From the NCBI GenBank assembly GCA_049999765.1, contig JBNGIQ010009445.1:153596-184061 (forward strand): a stretch of DNA of 30,466 nt, read 5' to 3'. Position 1 is the stretch's first letter. Each line of letters starts with the position of its first letter. Both the position numbers and the translations under genes were made by a program. Under the pieces are notes generated by a model. That model did not search any database. It was not told where the DNA came from and saw only the letters and a program-made list of their open reading frames with translations. The stretch comes from Phaeoceros laevis. Lineage: Eukaryota > Anthocerotophyta > Anthocerotopsida > Notothyladales. Below, piece after piece: positions 1 to 9,558 of the stretch.

Positions 1-600
1 GCCTCTACACTAGTATATGAATAAAAATACTCCTACAACGCATAGATTTCCCACGGACATTTTGGTCTTTGGTTGCTTCTCTATACTTTGCATATTGCCA
101 TGGGGTAAGAGAATTCCAGTGATTTGTTCGTCGTTGATGACGACGGGAGGAGTCCCTGCTGGGCTTCCAACTCAAGGAGCCGACATATTGGAAGACCATG
201 TTGTTCTTTGCCGCTTCCACTGAGAGATGATGAGGTTCATGTTCCAACGATTGAAAGCAAGAATAACCGGGTTAGTGTGACAATTTTATCCAAGGGAGTG
301 TAGTCATATGTAGATGTTGTCACAAAATTGCTAGGAACAAGATGTTATGTAAAAGCAAGCTACGTAATATTGGTCTTTTGTGATCTTTCATGATCTTTCC
401 CTTTTGTTCAGTGCAATCAGAAGTCTCATTTTCTTATTCCTATCAATGTTGCTCTAAGATCTCATAATCTACAATATAATTTTTATGTCGTATCTGAGAA
501 CAATATTAATATTAGGAACTCACTTGCGTGTATAAAATAGAAAGAAATGCATGTAACTAACCTTTCTCTGAGTTTTGGTGTAGTAAAATTAATATATCTC
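1..600. other. AT-rich intergenic DNA with repeat fragment
   Basis: No convincing gene. Positions 14-122 are one copy of a dispersed repeat whose second copy lies at 1638-1746. The short ORFs here, on either strand, show no family motif that I recognise. The base composition matches the retroelement debris that follows. Confidence 0.6.
14..122. repeat. Dispersed repeat, copy 1
   Basis: About 110 bp that align with few gaps to 1638-1746. Both share an ATATGAATAAA-like start, a CTTTGGTTGCTTCT core and a CCATGGGGTAAGA segment near the end. The AATAAA-like beginning resembles the R/U5 part of a plant LTR, but no LTR boundary could be drawn, so the family is unknown. Confidence 0.7.
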
Positions 601-771
601 TGTTAGGGCAAACCAACATTCATTACACGTCGCATTTACAAGTGAGAAAGTATAGGTTAGGTTAACCCTAATATGACGGTTACTAATTAACCGTCTCCCA
701 TGTACTTGGCCTTATTAGCGTACAACGCTTAATACCAATGTAATGGCTTCCTAGAATTCTGTAACTTGTCA
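601..771 (+). mobile_element. Putative short LTR of a Copia-type element
   Basis: A 171-bp segment starts TGTTAGGG and ends TTGTCA, giving the TG...CA ends of an LTR. It is followed immediately by TGGTATTAGAATGG, which resembles the initiator-Met tRNA primer binding site TGGTATCAGAGC with one main mismatch. No second LTR copy was seen downstream, so this would be the 5' end of a truncated element. The call rests on the combination of termini and primer site. Confidence 0.5.
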
Positions 772-785
772 TGGTATTAGAATGG
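772..785 (+). other. Putative retroelement primer binding site
   Basis: TGGTATTAGAATGG begins directly after the CA end of the putative LTR. Plant Copia elements commonly prime from initiator-Met tRNA with TGGTATCAGAGC, and the first eleven bases here differ from that at one position. Confidence 0.45.
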
Positions 786-1347
786 AACATCTTTTTAAAA
801 GAGCATAACGCCAACAAGAATTACAGGACTGGCAAACAGCCAAGGACAGAATTTACCTCAATAGCTTGGTCATAACCGTTGGCACCAGGTTTGGTCCTAT
901 ATTTCCATTATCCATGAGTTTATGGCAAGAAACATCCTGCAAGGCTATCCCAGCCTTGATAGTTACGATTGGAGATGGTTTGATGTTTCTGATTTGATTT
1001 GATACAATGTTTAACACTAATTACCGTATCTTTCATTTGTATCTTCCCTCTTCTAAATCTTCATTGTATTGTCTCCTCCATTGTCAGCTTTGTGACCTAT
1101 TTACAAGAGTACAAGCACAATGTTCAGCAACACTATCATCACAATATGCTGCCCACATTTTATCATATATAGTATTAGAATATCATATTACAGATGTAAA
1201 AGTGCTGCAGGTTACCTTACAGCTGTGTTATGAATTTGGACAGCCCATCTCCGTTAGGACTATGTATATTCCTCTTGTAATCTGAGAGAAGCCATTGAAT
1301 AGAGCCCAACAGCAAGCAACATCACATCTTCCTAACACTAATATTCC

Positions 1348-1560
1348 TAAAGAAGATAAATTTGATGGTGAGAACTTTCAAGTCTGAAAGTTTAGGATGA
1401 TTGAGATCTTCAAATCACAGAAGCTGTGGGCCCATGTTCATGGTGCTGGGACACCTCACTTGCAGACCCTGATGCTCTTGCAAAATGGGAAGAGGACGAC
1501 CAGTTAGCAAGAACTCTCATGCACTTCAGTGTGAAAAGTTCACACACGGGCATTTTTTAG
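1348..1560 (+). pseudogene. Copia-type gag remnant
   Basis: Translated in pieces, this stretch shows the N-terminal gag pattern of plant Copia retrotransposons: a KFDGENF motif, then KFRMIEIFKSQKLW, then an AKWEEDDQLART stretch. It is broken: a TGA stands at about 1386 where the family has Trp, and the frame shifts near 1460. It lies about 560 bp downstream of the putative LTR and primer site, so the two are probably parts of one decayed element. No protease, integrase or reverse transcriptase follows. Confidence 0.6.
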
Positions 1561-1637
1561 AGTGCTACGGAAACTGCAAATGCTTGAAGGCGTATACGAC
1601 AACAGAGACTTGATGCTGCAAACAATGCTTCATAATA

Positions 1638-1746
1638 TATATGAATAAAGGTACTCCTACTGTGTACAGATTCCCCACGAACATCTTGGTCTTTGGTTGC
1701 TTCTATGTGCTTTGCATGTTTCCATGGGGTAAGAAAATTCCAATGA
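1638..1746. repeat. Dispersed repeat, copy 2
   Basis: Second copy of the repeat at 14-122, in the same orientation, starting about 80 bp downstream of the gag remnant. The copies differ by scattered substitutions, so they are old. Confidence 0.7.
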
Positions 1747-2337
1747 TTTTTATTACAATTAGAGGTTTATTAATATCATTGCAAAGCAAGGCTTGACCTC
1801 ATTCTATTAAAAGGATCTCACTTCCTTCTTCATTTCTTTTTAAAGGTCTGTCTAGAGTTATATAGTGGAACATTGGTATACTAAGAAAAAGAACCTGGAC
1901 TGAAAAATAAAGTGGTTGTTGTTGTTATGGACAATGCTTGTAGCTTGAAAGCAGGATGGGAGCAATTGAGTGAATACTAGTCTGAACTCATAATATTTAA
2001 TATGGTCACCGTGCTCAAGTAATAAACTTGCTTTTAAAGGCACCTGTGGATTGATATTGTTTAGGAAACAATAACACAAGCAGTCATCTAGTTCTCCATA
2101 TGAGACAATTCCTTTTAATGTTTGCTGCACTTTGCTTAGAACCTAGATTGCTCATATATGTATACATAACTCATATATGCAAGCATTCCATACCCTATTA
2201 GATCGTTTGAGTCATAGAGGGATTTCATGAGTTTGCACACTAACATTTGAACATCATTCAAGTGGCTTGCATTCGTGCAACATTTGCATTGGTAAATCTT
2301 CATAAGAGAAGCGCAAGTATACTGATGGACATGCTGG

Positions 2338-2479
2338 GTTTCCTTGTCTGTACTTATTTTAACAACTATTACAAAGGGTTGAAGGAGAAAAGGCTCAAAA
2401 AGTATTGAGTTTCCTTGTTTGCACCTATTTTAACAACTATTACAAAGGGTCGAAGGAGAAAAAGCTCGAAAAGTGGTGC
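2338..2479. repeat. 71-bp tandem duplication
   Basis: Two diverged units, about 2338-2408 and 2409-2479, with a period of exactly 71 bp. Both contain ATTTTAACAACTATTACAAA. A handful of substitutions separate them. Confidence 0.85.
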
Positions 2480-2530
2480 AACAAATTGCAAGAATCGCCT
2501 AGCTTATGTGGAGAATTTGAAGCCCTTACA

Positions 2531-2582
2531 GATAGTTGTAATAGCTACCTCGTACGGATAGTTGTAATAGCTACCTCGTACG
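2531..2582. repeat. 26-bp perfect tandem duplication
   Basis: Two identical 26-bp units, 2531-2556 and 2557-2582, beginning GATAGTTGTAATAGC and ending CTCGTACG. Perfect identity points to a recent slippage or duplication event. Confidence 0.95.
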
Positions 2583-4219
2583 TAGAGAAAAAAGTGCAGA
2601 TTGTAAGGTTGGAATCCAAGGTGTCCAGCATGATGAAGAAGAAGAATACCTTCTTATTTGAAGTGAGTTATATTTAATATGCACTGATATCATAGCTTAC
2701 AGGAGTAAACCTAATTATTAGGCTTGTAAAGTCCACAAAACGTGTTGTCAAATACATGTAACCCTAAACCAAAACTGGCTAACATGCCACACTTTTCTTG
2801 TGTCTCACTAAAGATGCAAAACCCCACATCCCGAGTGATAACAAACCATGGGTATGCCATGTAGGGCAGGTGTGATCCAATGTTGATTATATTTGGTGGT
2901 TCTAGAGCTTTCCACCACCCAGCGATAAGCCAGAGATAGAAACCCGTTGTAAAAACGGAAACAGATTGCTTCGTCAACGGATTGCCATTGGCGGGCGAAA
3001 CGAAGGGTGAAAAAATGAGCGACAAGATATTATCTACACACCTGGAGAGCTGGTACGGGTTGAAGCGGGGAAGAGGTAGGCAGGTTCCTCCGGCCGCCGC
3101 CCTGGCGAGCCCGCGGTCGGGGATGGCACAGAATTGCGCCGGGCATTGCGGCCTCGACCGGCGAGCCGCCGGTGATGACCCTGCGGCCATCCCCCATGTT
3201 ACAAAAATGTGCTGCTATGTACAAGTATGGCAGCACACTAGGGTAGAAAAACGTAGCTAGAGGAGGGATGGGATGCGGTTGCATGGAATTCGAAGGACCG
3301 TGGAAGAACATGTGCACGTATAAAAGGCGGATGGACGAAGATGTTGTGCGAGGAGACGAGGTACAAGAGTCCCTGGAGACGATGATGACGGGCTTTGGGC
3401 ACATAGAGTATCTGGACATACAGTATAGGCTTCTTGTTGTACTACTGTGCAGATCAGGGGCCATGTGGAGAGCAAAAAAAAGGGAAAAAGCACAAGCAAT
3501 GTCAAGCATTCGGCCTTTTTCCTTTTTTTTTCCTTTGTCCTGGAGCGTTTGTTTCCTTGCCGCAAGGTCAGACAGAAGAAGGACCAGCACACCTCTGGCC
3601 CCGTTCCGTTCCTTTTGGGGTGTGGGAAGGCAAAAAAGTGGCGCGTGTAATTAGTAATACGTAGAGGAGGCTACTGTAGCCCACGTATGTAGGAACATTT
3701 GCTGCTGCGGAGGGGCAGGGGCAGGTGCAGGAGGCAGAGGCAGCGGTGGTGGGCGGCCGCTGGCTTTACTTTTGGGGCTCTGGTTCGTGCGGTTGAAGAA
3801 TCTATGCCTATATTTTATTTATTTATTTTACTTTTGGAAAACCATACACGGCAGTGACGCCAGTCACTGTACATAGCAGGTGGTGCATTCTTGCGAATGT
3901 CTTGTGACCTGTCTCTCAGGCAATTAAGGCGGTCGACAAAGTTGAGGTGCCGGGCCTGGGCGGGCACGCAGTTCGGGAAAGGATGTGGGTTTGTCTTATT
4001 ATGCAGCAGCAGTAGTTAATGAATTCGTTATTAGTAGATTCAGGCGTTTGTAGAATTAGCCTGTCCCCAACCCATGCGGCAAAGAGGTACGGTTAGCCTG
4101 GTGTGATTATAAGTAGTAGTCAGTCGGCGACAGATCTTGTTGGGTTTGCGCGCTTAGTAAAATGGACGATATCGGTGATGACGTAATGCAGCAAGATTAG
4201 ACGAAGCTGGTCCTGGCGG

Positions 4220-4267
4220 TGTGCGTGCGTGCGTACATATATACATACATGCATACATGCATATATA
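4220..4267. repeat. Compound GT/AT microsatellite
   Basis: A run of GTGC units grades into alternating TACATA and GCATACAT units, a simple compound microsatellite in the GRAS upstream region. Confidence 0.85.
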
Positions 4268-6086
4268 GGAGGAGAGGGCGCGGGGGCATACCATGGATGA
4301 TGGTATGTCCGAGAGGCAAGTGTTGCCGTCTCGGAGCGTCGTCTGGACTATTCTGGAATATGAAGGTGCTATGCCTTTTGCAATAGAGTGGACTACTACT
4401 GTAGATGGGTGGCCGTCCAGTCGTCCGTCCACCGTCTGCTCGGTTGCACCGTCCCCAGCCCCTCCAGTCCTCAGTCCCTGCAAGATCCAGGCGGCAGATT
4501 CTGGGTGCTCGGACCCACTCATTGCCTTTCGTGTGCTTGAAAAAGGGAAAGGAGAAGAGAAGGGGGGTGGTTCGCCGGTTGACGACGGCGGCCGTCAACC
4601 GCCGCTCGCCCGTCCGTCCGGTGGAACCCGTGTACCATACGTGTAGATAGGTAGCCTAAGGTAGGTATAGGAGCGAGTCTGGGTCGTGCTCTAGATTTGC
4701 AAATGTACGGAGGATACGGGATGTAAAACGAAATTACTGTGGACTGTTGTGTAAGTTGGGAATGAGCAATACAAGATGATAAGATGCCCGCAACTCACAA
4801 CCTGACAAAAGAAATGCAATACAAAATGCGGAAAGTTGCGTTTAGTGGGAGAGATTACGGAGCATTTTCCAAGGCGACTGACTGTTGCGGTAGGGACTCC
4901 TAGGCGTACACAATTACACATAACATGATACGGGCCGTGGGCAGGGGAATAAAGGGGCCTTGGTCTTAAAAATTGTAGGCGATTTTATTTTCTAGCGCTT
5001 GAGAGGCCTGTAGCCGCCGGGAACAGTAGTCCCTTTACAGGGGGCACTACTGTAGGCTGGAAGGGGTACTGTAGTAGTGTACTATATTCAGGAAATCGCA
5101 ATCAACAGCAAAGCAGAAAGCACTGCAGACGTTGCCTCGAGAAGTACGAAAAAGGGATAGGCCCGGACCGGGCCGCGCCTTGTGTGTGGCCAGGAACGAG
5201 CCCAAAAGATGTGCAAAAGAAGCGGGGCTCTCTTTTTGTGTTGTTGTTATTAATGTGCATGGCCACATGTTGTAGGTGAGGGCCTTTGCGGTGGTCAAAC
5301 CAAGTGAACCTGGAAGTGTGCACCAGGAAGGAAGAGGCAACCCTGTCCCGTCCCGTTCCGTTCCGCCGCATGCCACGCGACACCGTTATAGGCCGGGTAC
5401 CCATCGTATTAGATATGATTACAAAATCTAGTAGAAATGCAGCTGCGCTGCTGCGCTGGGCTGGGCCTGCCTTGGTGTTTGCGAAATGCTGCTCTCGCTC
5501 CTAAAGCCTATTTGGCAGCTTTTAGTCTGTCGGTGGCAAGCAGGGAAAAAAAAGGTGAACACCAAGTTGAAGAGCGCCTAAATGCAAGAGATGCAAAAAA
5601 GAAATTGGCCGGTGAGTATTTGCCGGTGGCTGCCCACGTGGCCTGCCTCCGGGAAGGTGCTGGCACACGCCAAACAAAGAAAGGGAGGGGCGTGCGCCTT
5701 TTTTGGCGGTGGCGGTTGGAGGGAGAGCCGCCCGCATGGCAGCATCCGGCAGGCCAGATCAGATTCCCATTCCATCCCATCCCATCGCATCCCGTCCCAT
5801 CGTCGCGTCGCGTCCATCCATCCCATCCTCCTTGCTCTTGCTGCAGCCTGCCAGCTAAGCAGCAGGCAACTGGCAACAGTTAATTCCCGTGGTGAGGTGG
5901 ACTAGATTATGAGGGCAACGAGGCAACAAGAAGCAGATATACGTGATTCGTCACTCACTCACGCCTCGGGAGTCCATCCTTTCCTTTCCCAGCGAGGAGG
6001 ACGCCCGTCGGCCTCGGACAGGACCGGCGTCCGGGAGGACGGACCATTTGGGCCTTGGTCGCCGGGCAGGGCGGGCGGGCCCCACG

Positions 6087-6124
6087 CATACATACATACA
6101 TACATTGCAGCATACATACATACA
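6087..6124. repeat. (CATA)n microsatellite
   Basis: Two blocks of CATA repeats are separated by TTGCAG in an otherwise GC-rich stretch. Confidence 0.9.
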
Positions 6125-6390
6125 GCCATGGGCCAGACGTCACGGCAGCACCCATGGGTCCGACTGGCTGCCTCCTTCCTATATACGGCGGGCGCCCCGG
6201 TAGGCCGCTGCCTGTTGCTTCCCGGTTACCAGCCGGGCTCTCGGCTGTGCTTTGGCTTGTCTGGGCTAGATTTAGGGGAGCCAGCCAGGTTTGGGCGGGA
6301 GCCCGTACAACAGTGCGTCGTCAACAGCAGGTGGCGGGAGGCAGCCCCGGACTCCCGGACCACCTCCTGTCCCGTCCCACGTTATTATCA

Positions 6391-6416
6391 GGGCAGGGCA
6401 GGGCAGGGCAGGGCAG
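6391..6416 (+). repeat. (GGGCA)5 repeat, G-quadruplex motif
   Basis: Five consecutive GGGCA units give five G3 runs separated by two-base loops, which satisfies the standard G3+N1-7 quadruplex pattern on the + strand, the sense strand for the GRAS gene. It lies about 1.6 kb upstream of the GRAS ATG. Confidence 0.85.
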
Positions 6417-7845
6417 CTCCTCAGGGCAGGGTCCTGCCAGTAGGGCTGTTGCCGTGTACATCACACACTCCGTCGCCTGACTCGCCTCGCCGGAGGAAAG
6501 GAAGGGCAGGGCCGGGCAGGCGGCATTGAGGCAATCAATCAATCATGCACGGGAAGGAAGCAGGGATGGATGGATGGAAGGAAGGCGATGGTGATGGCGA
6601 TGGGGGCGCTGGCGATGAGGTCAGCGTGACAGGCATTGCTTGTCGTTGGTTGGTGGCCGCCGAACCCTTCCCCGACCGACCATTCACCCTTTATTGTTTA
6701 TCATTATTACTCCTACCATCTCCGACGGACGTCCTACATACATGTATGATGTATGTATGCACAACAGTACAGCCGCTGGAGTTGCAACACAACTGGACGC
6801 CGTGAAATTATTACGTGAAGCTACAAATAGACACACCGCTTTGTTATTATGACGTGGACAAGTGGCACCTGCGCTCAAATGAATGATTTCAAATAGACCG
6901 AAAGAGGGGTAATGTGATAATAGCAGGACGGCGACATATTCATATGAGTGACATGACATGCTGCTTTTTTTTTGTTCGGGTCAATCAATAATGAGCCTCA
7001 AGTCCCGTCCCCGGCGGCCCAAACCGGGACGGGCCACCCGAACATCATGCCGTACGCACTAAAACATTCCCTCCTCCTCCTTTGCCCTAGTCCCCTATTC
7101 TGTAGGGCCTGCTCAGCTGCTACTATTCGAGTACGTTTGCAAGCAAGCGAAGCGAAGCGAAGCGCTCAGTTCAGTTGAGACTGTTGAGTACCGTATAGTG
7201 TAGTCCACTGTTTCCTGCATGTCCCAGCAGGGGTTAGATGGTTAGATTGTGGGGGTGGTTTGGCAACTGGTTTGGCGAGGCGCCAGTGGCTCCTGCGCCC
7301 CTGCCCTAAATTCCGGGCGTCGCTCCAGCGGAATAGAAAGTTTGACTGTTGGTCGCCGAGTTCCTGCTCCATCGGCCTGGGAGGGCAGCCATAGTGCTGT
7401 GGCCTGCCCCCTCCTCCTTTACAGCACACTGCTCGTAACAGACATAACGTAACAAGGAAGGGTTTTCGGGGTGGTGCACTCCGTCCCTTAACGCCTCGGA
7501 CATCGTGCCCGCCCTTAGGGGAGGGGTGCTCTCTTCTGGGGAGGCTAAAAGGGAGCCAGGGCTGCCTCCCTCTCTTTCGTTGTCATCTCCTCTTTGCTCT
7601 CCTCCTCCTCCGCCTCCTCCTCCTCCTCTCCTGCCTCCTCCTGCTGCTCCTCTTCCTCCTCCTTCCGCCACTTCCTGCTGCTGCTGTTACTCCCTCGCCC
7701 TGTCCTCTCCGTCTCGGGCAGGCAGAGCCTGCAGGGTCGACGAGCAGAGCAGCGCAGAGCAGGCTCCAAGGTACTACCTTGTCTGTCTGTCCTCTCCAGC
7801 TTTGCTGCTCCAAATTGCTCCCGCCAATTGCGCGCCTCGGACCGG

Positions 7846-7989
7846 ATGCTGGCGCCCGGGGGCCATGGCGGACACGGCGCTGCGGCCGTGGCTGCTCCTC
7901 CCCCGATGATGCCTCTCCTCCTCCTGTTCAGGTCCCCTCTTCGTGATCCTGCCTGTCCCGCTCCCCGTTCCGTCCTCCTGGCCACCTAG
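7846..7989 (+). CDS. Upstream ORF (47 codons) before GRAS
   Basis: ATG at 7846 opens a 47-codon frame ending in TAG at 7987-7989, only 42 nt before the GRAS ATG. Its C-terminal part includes a run of leucines (MMPLLLLF) starting at internal ATGs at 7906 and 7909. If the transcript begins upstream of 7846, as the pyrimidine-rich leader suggests, this would be a translated or scanned uORF. There is no evidence of conservation in this window. Confidence 0.3.
   Translation: MLAPGGHGGHGAAAVAAPPPMMPLLLLFRSPLRDPACPAPRSVLLAT
7865..7909 (+). CDS. Upstream ORF (14 codons) before GRAS
   Basis: GCCATGG gives this ATG a strong initiation context (purine at -3 is not met, but G at +4 is). The frame encodes 14 residues, MADTALRPWLLLPR, and ends in a TGA that overlaps the ATG at 7906 of the neighbouring uORF frame. 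It lies about 120 nt upstream of the GRAS start and could reduce its translation. Confidence 0.3.
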   Translation: MADTALRPWLLLPR

Positions 7990-8031
7990 CTAGCTAGCTA
8001 GCCACCCACCTCTGCTTCCTCCTCCTTCCTC

Positions 8032-8235
8032 ATGACTGCCGCCACGGTCATGAGGGGCTACGGCCCTCTCATGACGCAGGGCACCATCTTCCCGCAGGAC
8101 CAGCACCAGCTCCAGCATTTCAAGTGGAAGGCGCCCTCTGCAGGCGCGCAATGGATGGACCTCAAGCAGGAGGCGGAGCCCGATTTCTTCGCCAGCTTGG
8201 ATCTGGCCATGCTCAAGGCGGAGCAGCAGCAGCTT

Positions 8236-8267
<32 letters not shown>

Positions 8268-9527
8268 TCAACAGCAGCAGCAGCAGCAGCAACTCAGCTC
8301 CTCGGGTAGCGCCGCGGAGCCCAAGAGCGTGCTGGATTTGCCGCGCTCCAGCCCGGGGGGCGGCAGCCCCAGCCACTCCTACATCAGCACGCTCACCTCC
8401 AAGGACCAGCAGCAGCAGCAGCAGAAGCAGCAGTCACCGGGAGCTGGGGGCGATGTCATCATCCCTCCCAAGATGGAGGAGCGGGTGCAGCAACAGCAGC
8501 AGACGGACGACTTGTCCACCCTCTTGTGCGGCATGGCGGAGCTCCTCCCCCCCGGATTGGGCTTGGGAGGCTTGGATCCTATGGCCAGCTTCCCTCCTAT
8601 CGTGGACCGGCTCGACTTCGATGCCTTTGACGTGGTGGAGCAATTCGGGTCCCGGGACGAGGACATGTTGGCCGACATTCTGGACGTGGACGATTTTTCT
8701 CCTTCGGGGAAGTTCGGGGAACCGCAGCTGCTGCGCAGGAGCTCCACCTTCCCGGAGTATCATCCGCAGCAGCACCAGCAGCAACAGCAGCGGCCTGCTT
8801 CCCCGCCGGGAATGGGAGCTTATGCTGCCCCGTACGAGGAATTCCCCAACTTCTTCCGCCTGCTGGACTCGCATTTCACCGACACCCACGCCTTCCCGCA
8901 GGCCAGCAACGGGCACATCCACCCGGAGCTGGCTGCTGCGGTGCTGCGGCAGGTCATCCCCAATGAGGAGGAGCTGGTGCCGGTGCAGCCGGTGCAGGAG
9001 CGGCTGGTGGCGCCCCCGGACATCTCCGGCAACTTCATGCAGGGGCAGCCCATGTACGAGGAGAACTTGGGGCTGCGCCTCGTCCACCGCCTGCTGTCGT
9101 GCGCGGAGGCCATTCATCTGGAGGACCCGGTGTATGGGAGCAGCATCCTGCCCAGGTTGTTGGACGATGCCGACCCCTATGGCGACCCCATGCAGCGGAT
9201 TGCCGTCTATTTCGGGGAGGCACTGCGGGAGTGCTTGGAGACCAAATTCCCTCCCAATTTTGTGCGAAACCGCCAGCTTCAACAGCAGAAGCAGCAGCAG
9301 CAGCAGGGAGTGGTGCAACAGCTGTCTCTTATANNNNNNNNNNNNNNNNNNNNNNNNNNNNNNNNNNNNNNNNNNNNNNNNNNNNNNNNNNNNNNNNNNN
9401 NNNNNNNNNNNNNNNNNNNNNNNNNNNNNNNNNGCAGGGAGTGGTGCAACAGGTTGTGGTGCAGCAACAACAGCAGCAGCAACAGCAGCAGCTACTGCAG
9501 CAGCAGCAGCAACAGCAGCAGCTACTG

Positions 9528-9558
<31 letters not shown>

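Larger units (their letters stand above)
1750..3040. other. AT-rich intergenic DNA with tandem duplications
   Basis: No recognisable gene. It contains a 71-bp and a 26-bp tandem duplication (listed separately). A 90-codon ORF spans 2405-2677, but it contains both duplications and has no recognisable motif. Base composition changes sharply near 3040 to the GC-rich flank of the GRAS gene. Confidence 0.55.
3040..7845. other. GC-rich upstream flank/leader of the GRAS gene
   Basis: About 4.8 kb without a convincing coding gene. ORFs occur on both strands but are low-complexity and lack motifs. The region is full of short tandem repeats: GT/AT-rich at 4220-4267, CCATC/CCCGT at 5760-5830, CATA at 6087-6124, GGATG/GGAAG near 6563-6590 and GAAGC near 7147-7163. 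A TATA-like CCTATATACGG lies near 6179. A pyrimidine-rich CTC/CCT tract fills 7564-7690, typical of a plant 5' leader. The transcription start cannot be placed from sequence. Confidence 0.5.

Noticed and set aside
3474-3533. Poly-A/G and poly-C/T arms that could pair as a hairpin
   Set aside because: The arms are low-complexity homopurine and homopyrimidine runs with unequal lengths; pairing is expected by chance.
2711-3590. Overlapping minus-strand ORFs of 111-186 codons
   Set aside because: They overlap each other in different frames, cross the compositional boundary, and show no conserved motif.
5437-6529. ORFs of up to 206 codons on the plus strand
   Set aside because: They read through CCATC, CATA and GGGCA microsatellites and give repetitive peptides; no homology pattern and no splice context.
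7306-7985. Minus- and plus-strand ORFs rich in Gly/Glu/Arg or Ser/Pro
   Set aside because: They translate the pyrimidine-rich CTC/CCT tract of the GRAS leader; several begin at non-ATG codons. Only the two short ATG uORFs near the main start were kept, at low confidence.
8434-9318. Long minus-strand ORF opposite the GRAS gene
   Set aside because: It is the antisense shadow of GC-rich, CAG-repeat coding sequence (poly-Leu and basic runs) with no family motif; the plus strand carries a complete GRAS domain.
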